In this document: positions 32,479 through 40,879 of the stretch, in pieces
Numbering within the stretch: the stretch's first letter is position 1
How the letters are laid out: every line of letters starts with the position of its first letter
From: G038396625 sp038396625
Lineage (GTDB): Bacteria > Bacillota > Clostridia > Peptostreptococcales > Thermotaleaceae
Direction: 5' to 3'
Assembly (NCBI GenBank): GCA_038396625.1
Contig: CP121688.1
Span: forward strand, 1,798,001-1,862,000
Length of the DNA stretch: 64,000 nt
Notes under the pieces: model-generated
The model's input: only the letters and a program-made list of their open reading frames with translations
What the model was told of the DNA's origin: nothing
The model's database searches: none
Made by a program: the position numbers and the translations under genes

Positions 32479-33798
32479 GTGGCAAAAAAGCAGCTTCAAA
32501 ATATTATTTCACAAGTAAGTGAACAAAGTAAAGCTTGGCAACTTGGGATAAACACAGGTGATAAGCTTTTAAAAATAAACGGCCAACCCATTGAAGATAT
32601 TATTGAATATATGTTTCTTATTGCGGATGAATATTTGGAAATAGAAATAGAAAAAAAAGATGGTGAGATAAAGCAATATAAAATATATAAAGAGTTCGAT
32701 GAAGATTTAGGTATCTATTTTGAGAATCCAATTATTGATAAGGCCAAAAGCTGCAGAAATAAATGTGTATTTTGCTTTATAGATCAATTGCCTCCCAATA
32801 TGCGAGAAACTTTGTATTTTAAGGATGATGATTCTAGACTATCTTTTTTACAAGGGAATTTTATCACTTTAACGAATATGTCTGATGCCGATATTGATAA
32901 AATTATAAAATATCGAATTAGTCCCATAAATGTTTCTATTCATACGACAGATCCAGAACTAAGAGTGAAAATGCTTCGAAACAAAACCGCTGGAAATATA
33001 TATGATCGATTAAAGAAATTAGCAGATGCAGGCATAAGAGTCCATGGACAAATCGTGTTATGTCCTGATATCAATGACAAAAAAAATCTAGATAAAACCA
33101 TTGAGGACTTATCAAAACTTTATCCGAATATAGAAAGCATAGCTGTTGTACCAGTGGGGATTACAAAATTTAGAGACAAATTATATCCTTTGACAATTTT
33201 TCATAAAGAATCAGCAGGAGAAGTGATACAGCAAATCACAATATGGCAAAATCGCTTATTAGATAAACTGAAAACTCGATTTGTGTATTTATCAGATGAG
33301 TTTTATGTTATGGCACAAAAACCTATGCCAAATTATGAAGCTTATGAAGGATTTTTACAGTTAGAAAATGGTGTAGGGCTTATGGTAAAATTTAGACATG
33401 AAGTGATTTCGTATTTATCATCGATCAATACAGCATTATCGAAACATAGAGAGATAAGTGTAGTTACTGGAAAATCTGCAACGCAGTTTATAAAAGGGTT
33501 ATGTCAACAAATTGAAAAAAAATTTACAAATCTTAAAATCAATGTATTCACAATAGAGAATACATATTTTGGAGATACGATAACTGTGGCAGGTCTTATT
33601 ACAGGTAGCGATATTATAAATCAATTAAAAGGTAAGAATTTGGGAAATAAGCTTATAATACCTGCCAATATGCTAAAGGCAGAAGAACCAATCTTTCTAG
33701 ACAATGTAACAGTAGAGGATTTGCAAAAAGAGTTAGATGTACAGGTGACTATTTCGAAAGTAGATGGGAAAGACTTTCTTGATAAGATCATGAAATAA
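32479..33798 (+). CDS. DUF512 radical-SAM-like iron-sulfur protein
   Basis: A 439-residue protein with an N-terminal PDZ-like domain (about 1-60), then a radical-SAM-type cluster motif CRNKCVFCFIDQLP (CxxxCxxC), a barrel-like middle (NVSIHTTDPELRVKML), and a C-terminal DUF512 domain (GKSATQFIKGL, NTYFGDTITVAGLITGSD). The family is common in Clostridia and is nearly always next to der; its reaction is unknown. The start is GTG 32479 with AAGAGGTG at 32465-32472; the GTG at 32470 is within that site. der starts 23 bases downstream. Confidence 0.9.
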   Translation: MAKKQLQNIISQVSEQSKAWQLGINTGDKLLKINGQPIEDIIEYMFLIADEYLEIEIEKKDGEIKQYKIYKEFDEDLGIYFENPIIDKAKSCRNKCVFCFIDQLPPNMRETLYFKDDDSRLSFLQGNFITLTNMSDADIDKIIKYRISPINVSIHTTDPELRVKMLRNKTAGNIYDRLKKLADAGIRVHGQIVLCPDINDKKNLDKTIEDLSKLYPNIESIAVVPVGITKFRDKLYPLTIFHKESAGEVIQQITIWQNRLLDKLKTRFVYLSDEFYVMAQKPMPNYEAYEGFLQLENGVGLMVKFRHEVISYLSSINTALSKHREISVVTGKSATQFIKGLCQQIEKKFTNLKINVFTIENTYFGDTITVAGLITGSDIINQLKGKNLGNKLIIPANMLKAEEPIFLDNVTVEDLQKELDVQVTISKVDGKDFLDKIMK

Positions 33799-33821
33799 TT
33801 TTAGAAACTGGAGGTGCTGTG

Positions 33822-35144
33822 ATGGCTAAGCCCGTTGTAGCAATTGTTGGAAGACCGAATGTAGGAAAATCCACTTTTTTTAATAAAATCGCAGGAAAAA
33901 GAATATCTATTGTAGAAGATACACCAGGTGTTACAAGAGATAGAATTTATACAGAAGTAGAATGGCTTAATAATGCATTCACATTAATTGATACTGGAGG
34001 ATTAGAGCCTGAATCAAAGGACATTATTCTATCTCAGATGAAAACGCAAGCACAAATTGCTATCGAAACTGCTGATGTAATTGTTTTTATGGTAGATGGA
34101 AAAACAGGACTGGTTGCAGCAGATCATGAAGTTGGAAATCTCCTAAGAAGAACAGGAAAGCCTGTGTTATTGGTTGTAAACAAGGTAGATACTAGAAATG
34201 TTCCTAGTTCTTTTTATGATTTTTATCAGCTAGGGTTGGGAGATCCTATTGCCATATCCTCTGCGAATGGATTGGGTTTAGGAGACTTATTAGATGAAGT
34301 TGTTGCTAGATTTCCTGAAAATAAAGATGAGGAATATGACGAGGATACAATCAAGGTAGCTGTGATTGGTAAGCCTAACGTTGGAAAATCTTCTATTATC
34401 AATACTATTCTAGGAGAAGAAAGGGTTATTGTAAGTGACATTGCAGGAACTACTAGAGATGCCATTGATACACCTTTTACCCATGGGGAAGATCATTATG
34501 TTTTCATTGATACAGCAGGAATAAGAAGAAAAAGCAAAGTAAATGAAAATATAGAAAAGTATAGCGTCATTAGATCACTTACTGCAATTGAACGGGCAGA
34601 AGTGTGTATGATGATGATCGATGCCACAGAAGGCGTAACCGAGCAAGATAAAAAAATCGCAGGCTATGCCCATGAGCAAGGAAAGGCTACAGTAATCGTA
34701 GTCAATAAATGGGACCTTCTTACAAAAGAAACAAATACGATGAATGAATTTACCAAAACCGTTAGAAATGAACTATCTTTTATGATGTATGCACCCATTC
34801 TCTTTGTTTCTGCAGTAACGAAGCAGAGAGTTCATCAGATACTTGAAACCATCAAATTCATATCAAATCAGCATGCGATGAGAGTTCCTACAGGTAGATT
34901 AAATGATGTAATTAGTGAAGCAATATTATTAAATCAACCACCTTCTGACAAAGGAAAAAGATTAAAAATTTTCTATGCTACACAGACCTCTGTTCGACCT
35001 CCAAAGTTTGTGATATTTATTAATGATAGAGAATTAGCACATTTTTCATATACGAGATATCTTGAAAATAAGATCCGAGAAGCATTTGGATTTGAGGGAA
35101 CACCAATTAGTATCATGTATAGAGAAAAGGGTGAGAATGAATAA
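33822..35144 (+). CDS. der: Ribosome biogenesis GTPase Der (EngA)
   Basis: Der is an essential GTPase for maturation of the 50S ribosomal subunit. It has two tandem G domains: GRPNVGKST (about 10-18), DTPG and NKVD, then GKPNVGKSS (about 180-188), DIAGTTRD, DTAG and NKWD. A C-terminal KH-like domain ends the chain (about 350-440). The length of 440 residues is typical. The start is ATG 33822 with GGAGGTG at 33810-33816. Its stop codon overlaps the plsY start by one base (TAATG). Confidence 0.97.
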   Translation: MAKPVVAIVGRPNVGKSTFFNKIAGKRISIVEDTPGVTRDRIYTEVEWLNNAFTLIDTGGLEPESKDIILSQMKTQAQIAIETADVIVFMVDGKTGLVAADHEVGNLLRRTGKPVLLVVNKVDTRNVPSSFYDFYQLGLGDPIAISSANGLGLGDLLDEVVARFPENKDEEYDEDTIKVAVIGKPNVGKSSIINTILGEERVIVSDIAGTTRDAIDTPFTHGEDHYVFIDTAGIRRKSKVNENIEKYSVIRSLTAIERAEVCMMMIDATEGVTEQDKKIAGYAHEQGKATVIVVNKWDLLTKETNTMNEFTKTVRNELSFMMYAPILFVSAVTKQRVHQILETIKFISNQHAMRVPTGRLNDVISEAILLNQPPSDKGKRLKIFYATQTSVRPPKFVIFINDRELAHFSYTRYLENKIREAFGFEGTPISIMYREKGENE

Positions 35145-35722
35145 TGTTTGTAAAGTTAATATTGATTGTGATAAGTTATTTTTTAGGGAACTTTGCTACT
35201 TCCTTAATCATATCTAAGCTTTGGGCGAATATGGATATAAGGAAACATGGAAGTGGAAATGCAGGAGCGACTAATATGTACAGAATATTAGGTGCTAAGG
35301 CTGCTACTCTTACGCTAATTGGTGACGCTTTAAAAGGAGTATTTGCTGTATGGATAGGTAGAAGGTTTGGCGGAGAATATACAGCATTATTATGTGGGAT
35401 GGCAGTGATTATTGGACATAATTGGCCTATTCTATTAGGTTTTAAGGGCGGGAAAGGGATCGCCACAGCTATTGGTGTTGTGTTAACGGTCAATTATTTT
35501 ATTGCACTTATTTGTATCTTGCTTGGGATTCTTGTTTTAATAAAAACAAAGTATGTGTCATTAGCATCGATGGTTGGAGTTATAACTTTGCCAGTACTGT
35601 TGCTATTCAATGAGGGGATGATACACTTTTTGTTTGGACTCATGTTAATGGCAATGGCATTGTTTAGACATCGAGGTAATATTGATCGATTACTGAAAGG
35701 GAATGAATCAAAAATTAAGTAA
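35144..35722 (+). CDS. plsY: Acyl-phosphate glycerol-3-phosphate acyltransferase
   Basis: PlsY is a membrane acyltransferase that uses acyl-phosphate to acylate glycerol-3-phosphate, the first step of phospholipid synthesis. The 192-residue protein has about five membrane segments and the three conserved loops: SGNAGATNMYR, GHNWPILLGFKGGKGIAT and FRHRGNIDRLL. It is translationally coupled to der and followed by gpsA, which supplies its substrate glycerol-3-phosphate. Confidence 0.96.
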   Translation: MFVKLILIVISYFLGNFATSLIISKLWANMDIRKHGSGNAGATNMYRILGAKAATLTLIGDALKGVFAVWIGRRFGGEYTALLCGMAVIIGHNWPILLGFKGGKGIATAIGVVLTVNYFIALICILLGILVLIKTKYVSLASMVGVITLPVLLLFNEGMIHFLFGLMLMAMALFRHRGNIDRLLKGNESKIK

Positions 35723-35795
35723 AGGTGAAGTAATACCATGATAACGCTATCTGAATGAAGAGATATTTTATTTGATAAATATGGGAGGTTTTGCG

Positions 35796-36824
35796 ATGAA
35801 TTCAAAGATTTGCGTGATTGGGGCTGGCAGCTGGGGGACAGCTCTGGCGATCTCCCTCTCCAAAAAAGGACATCAAGTAAATTTGTGGATGAGAAATGAA
35901 AATCAATACTTACAAATGGAGAAAACAAGAGAAAATATTAAATATCTGCCAGGAGTATTATTGCCAAATAATATTATGCTGCATACAAATATCCAAGAAG
36001 CTGTTAAAGATATGGATGTAATCTTGTTGGTAGTTTCTTCTCAAGCAGTTCGACAAGTAATAAGTATGTTTAAAAATGTGATAAACGAAAAACAAATCAT
36101 TGTGAATGCAGCAAAGGGTTTAGAAAATGATACATTACTGCGAATTTCTGAAGTGGTGAAAGAAGAACTTCCTAAAAATTCATTTGCAGTTTTATCAGGA
36201 CCATCTCATGCAGAAGAGGTATGCAGAGATATGCCAACTACATTAGTTACTGCAGCTGAAATGAAAACAACTGCAGAATACATACAAGATGTATTTATCT
36301 CTCCAAAATTAAGGGTATATACAAACCCAGATGTTGTAGGTGTTGAACTGGGAGGCGCATTAAAAAATGTAATTGCATTAGGCGCAGGTATATCTGATGG
36401 ATTAGGTTTTGGAGATAATGCAAAAGCTGCATTGATGACAAGAGGAATTCGTGAGATTTCTAGATTAGGTCAGGCAATGGGTGCAGATATTAATACTTTT
36501 GCAGGTTTAGCAGGTATAGGAGATTTGATTGTGACTTGCACCAGTATGCATAGCAGAAATAGACGGTGTGGGATACAAATTGGTGAAGGACAAGGATTAG
36601 AAGAAGCACAGAAATCTGTTGGAATGGTAGTAGAGGGCGTAATCACAACAGAGGTTGCTTATAAGCTATCCCAAAAATACAAAGTAGAAATGCCGATTAC
36701 CACTGAAATCTACAATATTCTTTATAAAAAAACGGACGTTAGAGAAGCGGTAGTAAATTTAATGATGAGAAGTAAAACTCATGAAATGGAAGAAGTAGTT
36801 TCGAATAAAACAATTACATGGTGA
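35796..36824 (+). CDS. gpsA: Glycerol-3-phosphate dehydrogenase [NAD(P)+]
   Basis: GpsA reduces dihydroxyacetone phosphate to glycerol-3-phosphate for phospholipid synthesis. The N-terminal Rossmann motif is VIGAGSWGTALA. The middle has NAAKGLE and LSGPSHAEEV, and the catalytic region is ELGGALKNVIALGAG with the conserved lysine. The start is ATG 35796 with GGGAGG at 35783-35788; an upstream in-frame ATG lacks a site. The length is 342 residues. The order der-plsY-gpsA-spoIVA is common in spore formers. A strong terminator follows. Confidence 0.97.
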   Translation: MNSKICVIGAGSWGTALAISLSKKGHQVNLWMRNENQYLQMEKTRENIKYLPGVLLPNNIMLHTNIQEAVKDMDVILLVVSSQAVRQVISMFKNVINEKQIIVNAAKGLENDTLLRISEVVKEELPKNSFAVLSGPSHAEEVCRDMPTTLVTAAEMKTTAEYIQDVFISPKLRVYTNPDVVGVELGGALKNVIALGAGISDGLGFGDNAKAALMTRGIREISRLGQAMGADINTFAGLAGIGDLIVTCTSMHSRNRRCGIQIGEGQGLEEAQKSVGMVVEGVITTEVAYKLSQKYKVEMPITTEIYNILYKKTDVREAVVNLMMRSKTHEMEEVVSNKTITW

Positions 36825-36833
36825 TATTGTATT

Positions 36834-36866
36834 AAAAAAGATAGCTAAAAAAGAGCTATCTTTTTT
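36834..36866 (+). terminator. Strong terminator after gpsA
   Basis: AAAAAAGATAGCT (36834-36846) pairs with AGCTATCTTTTTT (36854-36866), ending in six T. Confidence 0.9.
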
Positions 36867-36978
36867 GCTTTAAAATAATATCGTGTTTAGCATCTTAATA
36901 TACATAGATGATAAATAATTCTATAGATGTATTCTCAAAAACTCTAAAGCTTCTTTTAAGAAATTCGTTCTATGAAAG

Positions 36979-37007
36979 GCATAATCTTATTAGGGGAATC
37001 ATATATA
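36979..37007 (+). promoter_or_regulatory. Candidate sigma-E promoter for spoIVA
   Basis: GCATAAT (36979-36985) resembles the sigma-E -35 (kmATATT), and after 14 bases CATATATA (37000-37007) resembles the -10 (CATACAnT). spoIVA is sigma-E-dependent in Bacillus subtilis. The area is very AT-rich, so chance matches are likely. Confidence 0.3.
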
Positions 37008-37132
37008 TATATTGTTAGTGTATTTCTATAATAGAGAAAGAATGGCTTTGGGAAGGACAATATAAATAATAGGGATGTTATTTATATTGCACTAAATAAA
37101 TACATATATATGATTAAAGGAGGGGGAAGGAA

Positions 37133-38611
37133 ATGGATAAATTCGATATATATAAAGATATTGGAGAACGAACACAGGGTGATATCTATGTGGGTGTTGT
37201 AGGCCCCGTTCGGACAGGAAAATCAACTTTTATTAAAAGATTTATGGATTTATTAGTTTTGCCAAATATCGAAAACTCATATAGAAGGGAAAGAGCAAAA
37301 GATGAATTGCCACAAAGTGGAGCTGGCAAAACAATTATGACAACAGAACCTAAATTTGTGCCCAATGAGGCAATAGAGTTGATGCTCAAAGACAATGCCA
37401 AATTTAAAGTAAGACTTGTTGACTGTGTAGGATACTTAGTAAAAGGTGCATTAGGTCATGAGGAGAATGGGAAACCGAGAATGGTAACAACACCTTGGTA
37501 TGAAAAGCAGATTCCCTTTGAAGAGGCTGCAGAGATAGGGACAAGAAAAGTGATTGCAGACCATTCTACTATTGGTTTAGTTATTACAACAGATGGTTCT
37601 GTGACAGATATTTCTAGAAATAACTATATAGAAGCAGAAGAAAGAGTGATCACAGAACTAAAAGAACTAAATAAACCCTTTATTGTGGTATTAAATTCTA
37701 TCAAACCTTCAGATCCTGAAACCTTAAAATTAAAAACACAGCTAGAAGAAAAGTATAGTGTTCCTGTTTTAATAACAGATGTAGCAAATATGAGTATAGA
37801 CAATGTAAATGATATATTAGAAAATGTACTGTTTGAATTTCCTATTAAAGAGATCAATATTGCTTTACCAGGATGGGTAGAAGGACTAGAAGGAGGTCAT
37901 TGGCTAAAAAGTAAGATTATCCATGGCATTAAACAGTGGAGTCAAGGAATCGGCAAAATAAATGATATAAGAGGTGCTGTAGCAAAGTTTATGGATATTG
38001 ACGTAATATCAGATGCAAATTTATCCGATATTCAACTAGGGGAAGGTATTGCACATATTAAGATGAATACAAAAGAGGGACTGTTTTACAATGTTTTGGA
38101 AGAAATGACAGGCTATAAAATTGAAGGAGACCATCAATTGTTAGGGCTTATCAAAGAATTTTCTAGAGCTAAAAGAGAATATGATAGGGTAGAGCAAGCA
38201 TTAAAAGATGTGAAAGATACAGGGTATGGATTGGTACCCCCAGTTTTAGAAGAACTTGAACTAGAAGAGCCAGAAATATTTAAGCATGGAAATAGGTTTG
38301 GAGTAAAACTAAAGGCAAATGCACCTTCATTACATCTAATAAGAGCAGATATTGCTACAGAGGTATCTCCTATTGTAGGAACAGAAAAGCAAAGTGAAGA
38401 ATTATTACGATATTTATTAGATGAATTTGAATCAGATCCAACAAAAATATGGGAAACCAATATGTTTGGAAAGTCATTGCATGATATGGTGAAAGAACAA
38501 CTACAGAATAAATTATTCATGATGCCAGAAGATGCAAGAAGTAAATTACAGAGAACATTGCAAAAAATCATTAATGATGGTAGTGCTGGTTTAATTTGTA
38601 TTATTTTATAA
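37133..38611 (+). CDS. spoIVA: Stage IV sporulation protein A, coat morphogenetic ATPase
   Basis: SpoIVA hydrolyses ATP to polymerise on the forespore surface and forms the base layer on which the spore coat assembles. The 492-residue protein begins MDKFDIYKDIGERTQGDIYVG. Walker A GPVRTGKS is at 24-31, followed by the sequence QSGAGKTIMTTEPKFVP and the Walker B-like VRLVDCVGY. The C-terminus ends in the hydrophobic GLICIIL, which in Bacillus subtilis helps anchor the protein through SpoVM. The ribosome binding site is AAAGGAGGGGG. It is monocistronic, flanked by terminators. Confidence 0.98.
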   Translation: MDKFDIYKDIGERTQGDIYVGVVGPVRTGKSTFIKRFMDLLVLPNIENSYRRERAKDELPQSGAGKTIMTTEPKFVPNEAIELMLKDNAKFKVRLVDCVGYLVKGALGHEENGKPRMVTTPWYEKQIPFEEAAEIGTRKVIADHSTIGLVITTDGSVTDISRNNYIEAEERVITELKELNKPFIVVLNSIKPSDPETLKLKTQLEEKYSVPVLITDVANMSIDNVNDILENVLFEFPIKEINIALPGWVEGLEGGHWLKSKIIHGIKQWSQGIGKINDIRGAVAKFMDIDVISDANLSDIQLGEGIAHIKMNTKEGLFYNVLEEMTGYKIEGDHQLLGLIKEFSRAKREYDRVEQALKDVKDTGYGLVPPVLEELELEEPEIFKHGNRFGVKLKANAPSLHLIRADIATEVSPIVGTEKQSEELLRYLLDEFESDPTKIWETNMFGKSLHDMVKEQLQNKLFMMPEDARSKLQRTLQKIINDGSAGLICIIL

Positions 38612-38612
38612 A

Positions 38613-38652
38613 GACATAGATAGGGAGTTTCCCTATCTATGTCATAATTTTT
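38613..38652 (+). terminator. Strong terminator after spoIVA
   Basis: GACATAGATAGGGA (38613-38626) pairs perfectly over 14 bp with TCCCTATCTATGTC (38630-38643), loop GTT, followed by ATAATTTTT. Confidence 0.88.
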
Positions 38653-38740
38653 ATTGAAACTTATGAACAAAGGGTTTTGTAGTGTACTTTGTAAAATACG
38701 TATTTTAAAATATAGAAATGAAAATATTTTGTTTTATCTC

Positions 38741-38768
38741 TTGTAAAAAAATATTTTTTATGTATAAT
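38741..38768 (+). promoter_or_regulatory. Promoter for tRNA-Pro
   Basis: TTGTAA (38741-38746), 16 bases, then TATAAT (38763-38768). The start would be near 38775, 13 bases before the tRNA. Confidence 0.6.
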
Positions 38769-38787
38769 AATATTGTAAGATAAATAT

Positions 38788-38864
38788 CTGGGTGTGGCGC
38801 AGTTTGGTAGCGTGCTAGAATGGGGTTCTAGAGGCCCTGGGTTCAAGTCCCAGCACTCAGACCA
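38788..38864 (+). tRNA. tRNA-Pro, anticodon GGG
   Basis: A complete cloverleaf can be folded. The acceptor stem CTGGGTG pairs with CACTCAG (one G-U). The D stem GCGC pairs with GCGT, the anticodon stem CTAGA with TCTAG, and the T stem CTGGG with CCCAG around TTCAAGT. The anticodon loop is ATGGGGT, giving anticodon GGG for proline codons CCC and CCU. The CCA end is encoded (38862-38864). The gene stands alone with its own promoter and terminator. A tRNA-Pro reading CCA and CCG must be elsewhere. Confidence 0.95.
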
Positions 38865-38870
38865 AATGGT

Positions 38871-38915
38871 AAAACATTAAAGCTATGAGAAATCATAGCT
38901 TTAATGTTTTATTTA
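38871..38915 (+). terminator. Strong terminator of the tRNA-Pro gene
   Basis: AAAACATTAAAGCTATGA (38871-38888) pairs perfectly over 18 bp with 38893-38910, closed by a GAAA tetraloop, and is followed by ATTTAG after the four T of the stem. Confidence 0.85.
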
Positions 38916-39043
38916 GATAGGACAAATATCAAATGAAGAATATAAAAATTCTGTCTATGTATAGCCTATATTGGACCTGCATTAAATAGGTTACAACAAT
39001 ATAATTACTATAATTATATTATGTGAACTAAAAAGGGGGTAAT

Positions 39044-39427
39044 ATGTTTATTTTATATTTACGTGATTTGCTATTAATGCTTTTTTTGGTATGTGGATTT
39101 GGTTACCTTTTAACAATTATAAAAGAAAAATACTATTTATGGCACAATACCATATGTATCGAGAGTAAAGCTTTATCTCAGCAGCATGTCGACGACATAG
39201 ACACAAAACATTTTATATTGGGAAATGTGGAAGTCATGGCTGGAGATGAAATGAAGATAAATCTTTATAATAACAGCAGTCTAAAAGGGATTATTTTAGG
39301 TGCGAAGCTAGGAGATAATAGCTTATTTATTATTACATCAAAAGATGAACTAAGGGCCATAAACATCCAAGATATAAAACGTTTTAAAATCATTAGTAAG
39401 TATGGAAAATTGTTTAAAAAATTTTAG
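39044..39427 (+). CDS. Unknown small membrane protein
   Basis: A 127-residue protein that I do not recognise. One transmembrane segment is near the N-terminus (about 3-25, rich in Leu). It is followed by a soluble, mainly beta-predicted domain: HFILGNVEVMAGDEMKINLY and LKGIILGAKLGDNSLFIITSKDE. The end is basic (KRFKIISKYGKLFKKF). The start ATG 39044 has AAGGGGG at 39032-39038. A terminator-like hairpin overlaps its stop codon. It lies directly before the HlyD-like gene and the ylmE-sepF division genes, and may be expressed with them. Whether it is real is supported by the ribosome binding site and codon use. Confidence 0.65.
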   Translation: MFILYLRDLLLMLFLVCGFGYLLTIIKEKYYLWHNTICIESKALSQQHVDDIDTKHFILGNVEVMAGDEMKINLYNNSSLKGIILGAKLGDNSLFIITSKDELRAINIQDIKRFKIISKYGKLFKKF

Positions 39428-39451
39428 GCTGCAGTGATGTGGCCTTTTTAC
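39426..39451 (+). terminator. Terminator-like hairpin after the unknown membrane protein
   Basis: AGGCTGCA pairs with TGTGGCCT, with two G-U pairs, around a GTGA loop, and TTTTACTTTT follows. Confidence 0.55.
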
Positions 39452-39573
39452 TTTTATAGAAGTATAAATCAATAAGTTGTTAGGACTATAAAACTAAATA
39501 AAATTAATATATAATAACATGAAGGAAAATCAGTAAAAATGAAGAATTATTATCTAAAAAGGAACTACAGTGG

Positions 39574-40848
39574 GTGAAGGAAGTGACCAAAAAAAATTAC
39601 AGAAAAAAAAGAAGAAAAAATCGATTGGGATACTTTTTCTTTGGTATGATCGTATTTTATTTATTGATAAAGTTTATACCCATGCTAATATCTTCTTCTA
39701 ATGAAACCAGTATTGCACAGTATGGGAATATTCAAGTTGTCCATCATTTAAACTGTTATGTCATCAGAAATGAACAGCTAATCATCAGCAATGCTGAAGG
39801 AGATATAAAATATTTTGTACAAGAAGGTGAAAAAGTTGAAAAAGGATATAAGGTAGTTGAAATACATAAGGATGCAGTCGACGAAATTACAAGAAAGAAA
39901 TTAGAAGTTATTAACCAAAGAATTGAAAGTTTAAATGACAACAAAGAGTATTTATTTCAAAGTGATGTAGAAAAGTTAGATAAAGAAATAAATAATATTA
40001 TAGATAATTTAAAACAATATAAAGAAAAAGGAGACTTATTAAAGATTTATCAATTAAAAAAAGATCTTGAAAGTAAGTTAGATAAAAAAAGGATTATTGT
40101 TGGAGATAAAAGTTTTGCGGGGAAAAACCTAGAAGCTTTAAAAGTTGAGCAAAAACAGCTGGTCAATCAAATTAACAATTCTATTATTGCTATTTCCAGC
40201 CCTGTATCGGGGATTATAAGTTATAAAATTGATGGATATGAAACCATATTGAATCCTCAAAATATGGCCACAATTGAGCTAAACAAACTAAAAAACATGG
40301 AAAGGTCGGTAACAGATTTAAGAGGTACAAAAGTAATCAATCAGCAACCTTTATTTAAAGTAGTAGATAACAATTCATGGTATATGATTACTTGGATAGA
40401 AAAAGAGTACCTAGAAGATTATAAAGAAGGAAGAAGTGTTACATTTAACTTTCCACAAGGACAAATCCAAGGAAAGATACTTCAGATTGTCCTTGACGAT
40501 CCCAAAAGTATGGTTATTTTTGAAATGGACGAATACATTGAAGGATTTGATACTTTAAGGAATATTTCTTTAGATGTAGTGGCAGTAAATTATGAAGGGA
40601 TTAAGATCTATAGGGACAGCATTGTTGAAAGAGATGGTAAGAAAGGCGTGTATGTACTGGATATTAATCGACACGCTAGCTTTAAACCCATTAAGATTAT
40701 AGGTTATGATGATACGTATGCTATTATAAAAAGCAATATTTTTTATGAAAAAGATGGAGAGGATATGAAAACAATAACAACAGTAAAACTATATGATGAA
40801 ATTGTGCGAAAAGCTTCTAAAATCGATCAAGGACAAGTGATTTATTAG
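39574..40848 (+). CDS. HlyD-like membrane fusion protein of unknown role
   Basis: A 424-residue protein with a highly basic N-terminus (KKNYRKKRRKNR) and one transmembrane segment (about 19-38). A lipoyl-like half-motif follows (EGDIKYFVQEGEKVEKGYKV, about 74-93), then a coiled-coil hairpin (about 100-190), the second lipoyl-like half (ISSPVSGIISYKIDGYE, about 207-223) and a beta-rich C-terminal part. This is the order of HlyD/membrane fusion adaptors, but no ABC or RND transporter is nearby. It lies 31 bases before ylmE and probably belongs to that operon, so it may have a role in the cell envelope or at the septum; this is inference. The start is GTG 39574 with AAAAGGAA at 39556-39563; GTG 39583 is an alternative. 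Confidence 0.75.
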   Translation: MKEVTKKNYRKKRRKNRLGYFFFGMIVFYLLIKFIPMLISSSNETSIAQYGNIQVVHHLNCYVIRNEQLIISNAEGDIKYFVQEGEKVEKGYKVVEIHKDAVDEITRKKLEVINQRIESLNDNKEYLFQSDVEKLDKEINNIIDNLKQYKEKGDLLKIYQLKKDLESKLDKKRIIVGDKSFAGKNLEALKVEQKQLVNQINNSIIAISSPVSGIISYKIDGYETILNPQNMATIELNKLKNMERSVTDLRGTKVINQQPLFKVVDNNSWYMITWIEKEYLEDYKEGRSVTFNFPQGQIQGKILQIVLDDPKSMVIFEMDEYIEGFDTLRNISLDVVAVNYEGIKIYRDSIVERDGKKGVYVLDINRHASFKPIKIIGYDDTYAIIKSNIFYEKDGEDMKTITTVKLYDEIVRKASKIDQGQVIY

Positions 40849-40879
40849 GAAAGAGGAAGAAAGAAGGAGGAGACGGAGT

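Noticed and set aside
37084..37110. TATATT-N14-CATATATA as sigma-E promoter of spoIVA
   Set aside because: The transcript would begin on the ribosome binding site at 37116-37126, leaving almost no leader.
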